Assembly: GCA_003519445.1 (NCBI GenBank) | Contig: DOWS01000004.1 | Coordinates: forward strand, 1 to 6,758 | DNA: 6,758 nucleotides | From: Candidatus Daviesbacteria bacterium | GTDB taxonomy: Bacteria; Patescibacteriota; Microgenomatia; Daviesbacterales; UBA10151 | Reading direction: 5' to 3' | Part shown: one piece after another, positions 1 to 5,355 of the stretch | How positions within the stretch are numbered: the stretch's first letter is position 1 | Layout of the letters: every line of letters starts with the position of its first letter | The notes under the pieces: generated by a model | What the model was told of the DNA's origin: nothing | Database searches by the model: none | Seen by the model: the letters and a program-made list of their open reading frames with translations, nothing else | Program-made: the position numbers and the translations under genes

Positions 1-1
1 T

Positions 2-295
2 AAAGTAAAAGGTGGCGTAAGTTTTCTTGCTCAACAAAGCAAAGCTCCAATCATACCTGTATTGATTCAAGGGTTAGAAGACTTGAATCTTAAAAACATT
101 TTTTCAAAGAAGATGAAAGTTTCAGTTACTTTCGGTAGCCCTTTATATTTAGAGGATATTGTTCAAAACCTTGATAATATGATTATTAACGATAAATTAA
201 ATGATTACGAGGTTGCAGCAGCTAAAATCTGGAAAAAAATAGAAAAGTTGTCTTATCATGATGATTTCAAGAACGCTTATAACGTAGCCAAATAA
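2..295 (+). CDS. PlsC-like 1-acylglycerol-3-phosphate acyltransferase, C-terminal part (5' end outside window)
   Basis: The last 97 codons of a rightward gene, read in frame from base 2 to the TAA at 293-295. The fragment opens with KVKGGVSFLAQQSKAPIIPV followed by LIQG. This matches the late part of the PlsC/LPLAT fold, where a Gly-rich turn and helix lead to the strand 'pIvPv.i.G'. The tail (VSVTFGSPLYLEDI) matches the usual '...v.iGkPi...' strand near the end of the family. Members transfer an acyl chain to lysophosphatidic acid or a related lysolipid at the inner membrane face. The catalytic HX4D motif would lie left of the window and cannot be checked, so the exact substrate is unknown. 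The last 29 bp overlap, tail to tail, the leftward membrane-protein gene. An internal TTG at 62 could be mistaken for a start, but the family signature continues upstream of it. Confidence 0.72.
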   Translation, partial: KVKGGVSFLAQQSKAPIIPVLIQGLEDLNLKNIFSKKMKVSVTFGSPLYLEDIVQNLDNMIINDKLNDYEVAAAKIWKKIEKLSYHDDFKNAYNVAK

Positions 296-734
296 GTAAT
301 GAATAAATTAAAAGATAAGGAATTCCTGCAAACATACCTATTGTCATACCTAATAATTGAATAAAGGGTATAAAGTTCAGAAAAATAACTATATTCCTTA
401 TTACGACAAGAACATAAATGAATGGATCAAGAGGAGTCTTTGTATCCGCAAATTTTTTCCTCAAAATCTTATTTTCAAAATAAAATAACAAAAGAAAAAC
501 TCCGAATACAGCTAACATTTCAAGCCAAAAACCTATTAATGAAAAAGAGGAAATAAGTATGATCAGATCCAGTCCAAATACAAGTAGTAATGAAGGAACT
601 AAAAATATTTTATTTATTCGAGGTATGAATGCAGACCAAATAATGCTTTGGGGTTGATGCATATCTACAGTATTAGCTATTGTATCTGTTTGTGGTAGTG
701 GTTGAGTTGATTGGGGGATTTGGTTAGTTAACAT
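267..734 (-). CDS. Unrecognised small integral membrane protein (about 4 membrane helices)
   Basis: A 155-residue protein I do not recognise. A polar, Gln/Pro/Thr-rich N-terminus (residues 1-35) is followed by hydrophobic stretches at roughly 43-63, 66-87, 104-122 and 127-149. A charged loop at 88-103 (ENKILRKKFADTKT) separates the two pairs, and the tail is basic (RYKRS). By the positive-inside rule the 88-103 loop and the C-terminus should be cytoplasmic. No catalytic motif is visible. It is the last gene of the leftward set, 40 bp after the CFA-synthase-like gene, and its end overlaps the convergent acyltransferase gene by 29 bp. No clear Shine-Dalgarno sequence precedes ATG 734-732. Its position beside lipid genes suggests a membrane role, for example as partner of the single-helix DUF4105 protein, but this is context only. 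Confidence 0.7.
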   Translation of the reverse strand: MLTNQIPQSTQPLPQTDTIANTVDMHQPQSIIWSAFIPRINKIFLVPSLLLVFGLDLIILISSFSLIGFWLEMLAVFGVFLLLFYFENKILRKKFADTKTPLDPFIYVLVVIRNIVIFLNFIPFIQLLGMTIGMFAGIPYLLIYSLLIWLRYKRS

Positions 735-774
735 TAGTTCTATTTTGTTATATGACAGCCTTCTATTGCAATGG

Positions 775-1914
775 TCATTTTGAGCTTCGTAATTTTATAC
801 GGAATAATGACATCTCGCCCAGCTCAAAATTGACCTTTGCTCCATGCATCCAGAGGTACCATAAGCGATAGAATCTTTTATCAAACATCTTCTCAATATC
901 ATTTTGATGTCCCTCCAAGTTTTTAATCCATTCTGACATTGTCCCGATGTAATCTGGTGTATCATCACGAAATTCTTCAACTAAAAAGCCAGCTTCCTCG
1001 GCAGCTTCTAAAAGCTCCTCTTTTGCTGGGAGATAACCTCCTGGAAAGACATATTTTAGTGTCCAACGGTCCACCCGCTTGGGAATATAACGACCTGTGA
1101 GTTGTAAAATTAATGGAGCTCCTTTTTTAAGTGTGGATTTTATTTTGCCAAAAAATGTAGTTAGATTTTTTTGGCCTATGTGTTCAATTGACTCAATCAT
1201 AATTACTCCATCAAACTTAGTAGAGGGGAAATTTAATAACATATCATGGTATTGAATTGAAATTAATTCCTCAAGGTGTTTAGTTTTTATAAGTTCTCGG
1301 CAATAATTCAATTGAGCTTCACTCAGTGTATATCCAGTAACTTGCCATTTATAATTTTTGGCAGCTGCTATGGCAAAATTTCCCCATCCAGAACCCAGAT
1401 CCAAAACAGAAGCATTTTCAGGAAGATTGAGCCATTTACAAACAAAATCTATTTTATTTCTCTGTATGTCTGCAAGACTCTCAGAAGTTTTTTTATACAA
1501 CCCAGCTGAATAAGACATTGTTTTACTATCAAGAATCATAGAGAAAAATTCATTACCCAAATCATAATGGTAAGCAATTTGGTTCTTTCGATCTCTAGGT
1601 GCTGTAAAACTAGCCCAAAATTTGGCAAAGCCTAGCAAAAGCGAGAAGTGTACTTTTTTAAAATTGTGACGGAGGCGGAGATATGCCTCAATGTTGCCCT
1701 TAACATCTAAAGATCCGTCCATGAATGACTCACCAAATCCAAGCGATCCTTGGGATAGTAATCGTTGAACAGTAACCGCGTCTTTTATGATCAATTTAAA
1801 ATTGGCTGATTCTCCTGAGCCATAAAACCTCTCCCTACTATCCCACAACTGAACAGAGAATTTTGGTCCCTGATATTGCTGGAAAATCTTTTCAATAACT
1901 CTTAAGTAATTCAT
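775..1914 (-). CDS. cfa: Cyclopropane-fatty-acyl-phospholipid synthase family SAM-dependent methyltransferase
   Basis: 379 residues, close to the 382 of E. coli Cfa. The family adds a methylene (or methyl) group from SAM to the double bond of an unsaturated phospholipid acyl chain at the membrane surface, releasing SAH. Visible in order: the N-terminal lipid-binding domain with GSLGFGESFMDG (56-67); HYDLGN (116-121); the SAM-binding loop VLDLGSGWG (170-178); SIEHIG (242-247); the FPGG turn (290-293); and DY (321-322). Compared with E. coli Cfa recalled from memory, bicarbonate-site Glu239 and Tyr317 are kept (E244, Y322). Cys139 is Ala (A137), His266 is Gln (Q271) and Ile268 is Thr (T273). 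Gln at 266 also occurs in a second CFA-like subfamily, so the product could be a cyclopropane or a methyl-branched or methylene chain. It starts 17 bp after the DUF4105 gene in the same operon. No good Shine-Dalgarno sequence is seen. Confidence 0.88.
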   Translation of the reverse strand: MNYLRVIEKIFQQYQGPKFSVQLWDSRERFYGSGESANFKLIIKDAVTVQRLLSQGSLGFGESFMDGSLDVKGNIEAYLRLRHNFKKVHFSLLLGFAKFWASFTAPRDRKNQIAYHYDLGNEFFSMILDSKTMSYSAGLYKKTSESLADIQRNKIDFVCKWLNLPENASVLDLGSGWGNFAIAAAKNYKWQVTGYTLSEAQLNYCRELIKTKHLEELISIQYHDMLLNFPSTKFDGVIMIESIEHIGQKNLTTFFGKIKSTLKKGAPLILQLTGRYIPKRVDRWTLKYVFPGGYLPAKEELLEAAEEAGFLVEEFRDDTPDYIGTMSEWIKNLEGHQNDIEKMFDKRFYRLWYLWMHGAKVNFELGEMSLFRIKLRSSK

Positions 1915-1931
1915 TTTAAGGACAAACTAAT

Positions 1932-2822
1932 TTAGTTGATAGTTAAATTAGCTTGCAGGTCTTCTCTAAGTCGTTTGGAAAAATCCGATTTATTACTATT
2001 TTTTTCTGCAATATCAGAGATGTAAGATCTTCTTTTTAGGTCCTCAAAAGGGATAATATTGGATATATACCCTAATTTATAAAGCTCTCTATCAGAATAC
2101 CCGGGAAAGTTTAGAGCAATATTAAAAGGTATTGAATTAGCTTTAACCTGGTTAGCTGCCTTTGCAAGCTCATTGGTACAATTACTGGTTAAAGTATTAT
2201 AAAATCGTGGCTGGCTTTCTAAATTTAATGACACCTGGGCAAGTTGCAAAAAAAGTTGCTTTGCGCCATTGTTTGAAATGGTTAACGGATACATATAAAG
2301 CTTATTATGCTCGGCAACAACCCTTCTAACTGTTTCATCTTCTTCGCTACCCCAAATATATATTAACTCATATTGATTAAACAGTCCACGCCAAGCATTA
2401 AATGTCTCACCTTTTTCTCTTCTGGCTTCGACTGAAATAACAATTGGATTTTGGTCAGAAAAGTCAAAAACAAAATAGGTATGAGCAACGCCTTTAAAAC
2501 CAATAAATGGTTTGATCGTAAAACGCTCCTGAACAAACCAAACCTGCTGTATTTTGGTAATATCAAAAATACGATTTATGTAACTAGCAGAAAGGGGGAT
2601 TCCAGTCTTATAATGGATATCACGAATATCATGTACTTCGACAGATGTACCTCTAATTGCTATCTGGGGTAACCTTTCCATTCCTATCTCCCAATTGCGA
2701 TTGTTTATTGGTTGTAAAATTATGAAGATGTAAATAAGCCACAAAGCAATAACTAAGACAACGGGCAGAGCGATATGCAAGATTTTTTGTAACCAAAGCT
2801 TTGAATTAGACTTTTTTCTCAT
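1932..2822 (-). CDS. DUF4105 (Lnb N-terminal domain family) protein with an N-terminal membrane anchor
   Basis: 296 residues. A basic N-terminus (MRKK...K) and one hydrophobic helix (about 14-37) look like an uncleaved signal anchor, leaving the rest outside the membrane. The body has DUF4105 signatures: AHTYFVFDF (113-121), ISVEARREKGE (129-139), GLFNQYELIYIWG (146-158) and PRFYNTLTSNCTNEL (205-219). The conserved His114 and Cys215 are the likely catalytic pair. Their order, His before Cys, resembles permuted papain-like (LRAT/YiiX-type) enzymes. From memory, this domain is the periplasmic domain of Lnb, a lipoprotein N-acyltransferase of Bacteroides. Lipid acyl transfer or amide hydrolysis at the outer membrane face is therefore a reasonable guess, not a demonstrated function. 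The ATG overlaps the stop of the upstream 79-residue gene (ATGA, 2822-2819), implying translational coupling. The CFA-like gene follows after 17 bp. Confidence 0.82.
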   Translation of the reverse strand: MRKKSNSKLWLQKILHIALPVVLVIALWLIYIFIILQPINNRNWEIGMERLPQIAIRGTSVEVHDIRDIHYKTGIPLSASYINRIFDITKIQQVWFVQERFTIKPFIGFKGVAHTYFVFDFSDQNPIVISVEARREKGETFNAWRGLFNQYELIYIWGSEEDETVRRVVAEHNKLYMYPLTISNNGAKQLFLQLAQVSLNLESQPRFYNTLTSNCTNELAKAANQVKANSIPFNIALNFPGYSDRELYKLGYISNIIPFEDLKRRSYISDIAEKNSNKSDFSKRLREDLQANLTIN

Positions 2823-3058
2823 ATGTCTTCTGGTTGTGCGTCGAATTCATTTTGGAACTTTTCCATCCACTGTTTAACTGCTTCCGGATCCCCCATGTGT
2901 TGTCTCATTTCCGCCATTATCTTAGTATGGTCTTGATCCCCCTTAGCTGCCATTTCCATTCCGTGTTTTTGACTATTCTTTATCATTTCTTCAGAGGATT
3001 CACCATGGATAAGTGCATCACAAGGTTCGTATAATTGTTTACATGTCATTGTCTTCAT
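2819..3058 (-). CDS. Small Met/His-rich DUF1059-like protein
   Basis: 79 residues, first gene of the leftward set. The opening MKTMTCKQLYEPCDALIHGE and the block KHGMEMAAKGDQDHTKIMAE resemble a family of small bacterial proteins often labelled DUF1059. I recall these with a 'MKTMTCKQLGGACD...HGMEM' pattern; their function is unknown. Visible features are two cysteines (C6, C13), four histidines (18, 32, 44, 54) and nine methionines, in a mostly helical, acidic, soluble protein without signal peptide or membrane helix. Metal binding is possible but unproven. The start ATG 3058-3056 is preceded about 9-10 bases upstream by a modest purine-rich GAAGAGA. The stop overlaps the DUF4105 start by 4 bp. 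The family name is less certain than the coding status. Confidence 0.65.
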   Translation of the reverse strand: MKTMTCKQLYEPCDALIHGESSEEMIKNSQKHGMEMAAKGDQDHTKIMAEMRQHMGDPEAVKQWMEKFQNEFDAQPEDI

Positions 3059-3092
3059 TTAAATCATCTCTTCTTCCAAAACGTAACTCATA

Positions 3093-3108
3093 TTGCATAC
3101 AAATGCAA
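3093..3108. promoter_or_regulatory. 16-bp inverted repeat upstream of the DUF1059-like gene (possible operator)
   Basis: TTGCAT-ACAA-ATGCAA is a perfect 6-bp inverted repeat with a 4-base spacer, 35 bp upstream of the leftward operon's first start codon. It is too short and too far from a T-run to be a terminator. Its position would suit an operator. The minus-strand TTGCAT arm could also serve as a weak -35, but the matching -10 (TACGTT, 17-bp spacing) is poor. A chance palindrome in AT-rich DNA is possible. Confidence 0.3.
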
Positions 3109-3140
3109 ATAGAGAAGAAGGTTGTATAATTTAATTTGCC

Positions 3141-3167
3141 GAGGGTTCAAATCCCTCAGTGCCCACC
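3141..3167 (+). tRNA. 3' fragment of a tRNA gene (T-arm plus acceptor strand); likely attachment-site remnant
   Basis: GAGGG-TTCAAAT-CCCTC (3141-3157) is a perfect 5-bp T-stem closing a canonical seven-base TTCAAAT loop. It is followed at the right spacing by a seven-base acceptor strand AGTGCCC (3158-3164), a discriminator A (3165) and CC (3166-3167), then G where CCA would have A. A whole tRNA would need a 5' strand close to GGGCACT about 65 bases upstream, plus D and anticodon arms. None is present in 3060-3140, which is AT-rich and unstructured. This is therefore a remnant, not a working gene. The isoacceptor cannot be told without the anticodon. Remnants of this kind are left at one end of elements integrated into tRNA genes. 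Confidence 0.7.
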
Positions 3168-3172
3168 GCTTT

Positions 3173-4423
3173 TTATGTGCCCTCGTTCCAGCTGGAGAGG
3201 TAGTGTTTTTGTTCTTTGGTCAGTTTATCTATTGAGATTCCCATAGACTCAAGCTTAAGCAGGGCAATTTCAATGTCCTGATCATCAGGTATGGTATAGA
3301 TGTCATTTTTCAGCTTCCCTTTATTTATTACAAAAAATTCAGCTGCCAAAGCCTGGTTGGCAAAGCTTAAATCCATCACATCAGGCGGATGGCCTTCTGC
3401 CGCCACCAGATTTATTAGCCTTCCCTCTCCTAAAACAAAAACTTTTTTGCCATCCGCCATAATCAACTCCTGTAGAAACTCACGGATTTGCGTGGTTTGC
3501 TTGGCCATTTTAACCAAACCCTCATAATCAAACTCCACATTAAAATGGCCGGCATTACAAATAATTACTTTGTCTTTTAAGAGCTTAAATAAATCCGTAC
3601 CCAAAACACCTTTATTGCCTGTGGCCGTAACTATAATATCTGCTTTTTGGCAAGCTTTGGACAAAGATGTTACTTCAAACCCGTCCATGACTGCCTGCAG
3701 AGCCCGCACCGGATCCACTTCCGTGACTGTTACATGCGCTCCCATGCCTCTGGCCTTCTCGGAAATCCCCCTGCCGCACCAGCCATAGCCGCAAACCACA
3801 AAAATTTTACCTGCCAATAAAACATTGGTAGCGCGGATTATTCCGTCAATAGTTGATTGGCCTGTGCCGTAGCGGTTGTCAAACAAATGCTTGGTTTGAG
3901 AGTCGTTAACTGCCATCACCGGAATTTTTAAATCACCCTTTTTTTTCATGGCTTTTAACCTGATAACGCCGGTGGTAGTTTCCTCGGAGGAACCGATTAT
4001 TTCTTTAAGCTGGTCTTTTCTTTCCGTGTGCAAAAGAGTAATCAGGTCTGCCCCGTCATCCATGGTAATCTGGGGATGAAAATCCAGCACTTGATTTAAA
4101 TGTTTGTAATAAATTTCCCTATCCTCCCCTTTTTTTGCAAAAGTAGGAATATCAAAATCTTGATTTAAGGACTGCGCCACTTCATCCTGTGTTGATAGCG
4201 GATTAGAGGCGCAAAGGGCCAAATTAGCCCCTCCTGCTTTGAGGGCAATCAGTAAATTAGCTGTTTCAGCTGTAACATGCAAACAAGCTCCCAGAGTAAT
4301 TCCTTTGAAGGGTTTTTCTTTTTCAAAACGGTTCCTGATAGTGTCCAGAACTTTCATCTGGCTGCCGGCCCATTGAATTTTTAATTCACCCTGATGTAAG
4401 AAGGGTTTCCCTTTATTATCCAT
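3173..4423 (-). CDS. ahcY: S-adenosylhomocysteine hydrolase (adenosylhomocysteinase)
   Basis: Reversibly hydrolyses S-adenosylhomocysteine to adenosine and homocysteine using bound NAD, in the cytoplasm. Taken from ATG 4423-4421 the protein has 416 residues and begins just before the family's HQGELKIQWA. An in-frame start at 4483 would add 20 unconserved residues inside the upstream gene. Visible motifs: LHVTAETANL (His49); SNPLSTQD; DDGAD (122-126); SEETTTGV (146-153); VNDSQTKHLFDNRYGTGQS with Lys178 and Asp182 at the substrate site; the NAD-binding GYGWCGRG (212-219); GHFNVE (292-297); and EGHP. The end ...LSSWNEGT and Thr187 (where human has Cys195) mark the short archaeal/thermophile type, lacking the human C-terminal KPDHYRY tail. 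The start overlaps the adenosine-kinase end by 8 bp, so the two are co-transcribed and act in sequence. No clear terminator follows. Confidence 0.93.
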   Translation of the reverse strand: MDNKGKPFLHQGELKIQWAGSQMKVLDTIRNRFEKEKPFKGITLGACLHVTAETANLLIALKAGGANLALCASNPLSTQDEVAQSLNQDFDIPTFAKKGEDREIYYKHLNQVLDFHPQITMDDGADLITLLHTERKDQLKEIIGSSEETTTGVIRLKAMKKKGDLKIPVMAVNDSQTKHLFDNRYGTGQSTIDGIIRATNVLLAGKIFVVCGYGWCGRGISEKARGMGAHVTVTEVDPVRALQAVMDGFEVTSLSKACQKADIIVTATGNKGVLGTDLFKLLKDKVIICNAGHFNVEFDYEGLVKMAKQTTQIREFLQELIMADGKKVFVLGEGRLINLVAAEGHPPDVMDLSFANQALAAEFFVINKGKLKNDIYTIPDDQDIEIALLKLESMGISIDKLTKEQKHYLSSWNEGT

Positions 4424-5339
4424 AATTTTCTTTGTATTTTTGTTGAAACTCATCCATAGTAAAGCTATGGGTAGTTGTACCATATTTTTCCACGCTGTAG
4501 CAAGCGGTAACCGACCCCATTTGGCCGCAAACTTTTAAATCCAAACCTTGTAAATAGCCTGCCAGAAAACCGGCCCTGTAAGCATCGCCGGCACCTGTCG
4601 GGTCAATTACTTCTTTGGGTTTAGCAGCTTTAATCCTGATATTTTGATCTTTAGTTTGAATAATTGAGCCTTTTTCACCTAAAGTAGTAATGAGGATTTT
4701 TATATTTTCCAATAACTTTTCACTTTTCACTTTTAACTTTGAACTTAATAATCCTATTTCATAGTCATTGCCAATTAGTATTTTTGCTCCTTTAATTCCT
4801 GTAATTAAATCCTGGTTAGTTAGCCTTGGCAGCTGCATGCCCGGGTCAAACATATAAGGTATTTCAAGTTTTTGGCATTCCAGAGCAAAATTAATCATGG
4901 CTTTTGGGTCATTGGGGGAAATAACCGTAAATTCTGGTTTTTCGGAAAGGTCAACAATTTTTAAAGAAGAATTATTTTTCATACTGCCAGGATAAAAAGA
5001 GGTTATTTGGTTATCTGCTTTGTCTGTGGTAATAAAAGCCTGGGAAGTTTTTTCATCTTTGATAACCTTGATATTTGATACATCTACCCCTGCTTTTTGT
5101 AAAAAAGTTTGGTATTCATCAAAATCCTCGCCAACAGAACCAAGAATACTTACAGGTATTTCCAGCAGGGCCAGGTTATAGGCAATGTTGCCTGCAGTCC
5201 CGCCTTTTTGTTTTTTTAGGCTGTCAACCAGAAAAGATAAATTAAGAATATGGATTTTAGTCGGGTCAATATGGTCGCTAAAGCGGCCGGGAAAATCCAT
5301 GATAATATCAAACGCCAAGGACCCTGTTATTAAAACCAT
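4416..5339 (-). CDS. adoK: Adenosine kinase (PfkB/ribokinase family)
   Basis: 307 residues. Phosphorylates adenosine to AMP with ATP. Motifs: GSLAFD (6-11) with the substrate Asp11; FPGRFSD (16-22); LSFLVDSL (34-41); GGTAGN (46-51); TTLGEKG (218-224), the ATP-site loop; and the anion hole with catalytic base DPTGAGD (246-252, Asp252). Compared from memory, the N-terminal half follows Mycobacterium tuberculosis adenosine kinase closely (TGS.A.D...FPGRFS...LSFLVD.L...GG.AGN), which favours adenosine over ribose or fructose. Being followed by SAH hydrolase supports this: removing adenosine pulls SAH hydrolysis forward. ATG 5339-5337 lies 16 bp from the divergent glmS start. An AAGG 12 bases upstream is a poor Shine-Dalgarno sequence. 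Codons 201-212 are made of a heptamer tandem repeat (4714-4748). Confidence 0.88.
   Translation of the reverse strand: MVLITGSLAFDIIMDFPGRFSDHIDPTKIHILNLSFLVDSLKKQKGGTAGNIAYNLALLEIPVSILGSVGEDFDEYQTFLQKAGVDVSNIKVIKDEKTSQAFITTDKADNQITSFYPGSMKNNSSLKIVDLSEKPEFTVISPNDPKAMINFALECQKLEIPYMFDPGMQLPRLTNQDLITGIKGAKILIGNDYEIGLLSSKLKVKSEKLLENIKILITTLGEKGSIIQTKDQNIRIKAAKPKEVIDPTGAGDAYRAGFLAGYLQGLDLKVCGQMGSVTACYSVEKYGTTTHSFTMDEFQQKYKENYG
4714..4748. repeat. Heptamer tandem repeat, 5 units of (A/C)ACTTTT, inside the adenosine kinase gene
   Basis: Five consecutive 7-base units on the + strand: AACTTTT, CACTTTT, CACTTTT, AACTTTG, AACTTAA. The last two are decayed. On the coding (minus) strand it encodes a Lys-rich stretch around KLKVKSEKL (201-209), between the NDYE motif and the TTLG loop. 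Compared from memory with the mycobacterial enzyme, the segment has the same length, so it sits in a variable region rather than adding residues. Confidence 0.75.
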
Positions 5340-5347
5340 GTTATAAT
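5339..5347 (+). promoter_or_regulatory. Extended -10 promoter element for glmS
   Basis: TGTTATAAT is a perfect extended -10 (TGnTATAAT). The hexamer 5342-5347 lies 8 bases before the glmS ATG at 5356. Transcription would begin about 7 bases after the hexamer, at or one or two bases before the ATG, giving a leaderless mRNA. No TTGACA-like -35 is seen at normal spacing, as is usual for extended -10 promoters. The T of its TG motif belongs to the start codon of the divergent adenosine kinase. Confidence 0.5.
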
Positions 5348-5351
5348 TCTA
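5346..5351 (-). promoter_or_regulatory. Candidate -10 for the adoK-ahcY operon, overlapping the glmS -10
   Basis: On the minus strand TAGAAT (5351-5346) is followed by 6 bases and then the adenosine-kinase ATG (5339-5337). Transcription would start at the first codon, again leaderless. It overlaps the glmS -10 by 2 bp. No recognisable -35 is present (AGCCAA at 17-bp spacing). Weaker than the glmS element; a promoter further inside glmS is an alternative. Confidence 0.3.
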
Positions 5352-5355
5352 CCTT

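Noticed and set aside
747..752. Minus-strand TATAAC as an internal promoter for the 155-residue membrane protein
   Set aside because: No -35 at normal spacing and no extended -10; the 40-bp gap and strand fit read-through from the CFA-like gene.
3141..3157. GAGGG/CCCTC hairpin as a rho-independent terminator
   Set aside because: On neither strand is the stem followed directly by a T-run (the + strand TTTTT lies 12 bases away); the loop and flanks match a tRNA T-arm exactly.
3093..3165. A complete tRNA gene ending at the T-arm/acceptor strand
   Set aside because: The acceptor 5' strand, D-arm and anticodon arm cannot be drawn in the AT-rich 70 bases upstream; only the 3' part matches.
4424..4483. 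Longer start for the SAH hydrolase at 4483
   Set aside because: It adds 20 residues with no family resemblance inside the kinase gene; ATG 4423 sits just before the conserved N-terminal block.
5340..5355. glmS ribozyme/riboswitch upstream of glmS
   Set aside because: Only 16 bp separate glmS from the divergent adenosine kinase start, and the expected leader would lie in coding sequence without the ribozyme's conserved core being evident.
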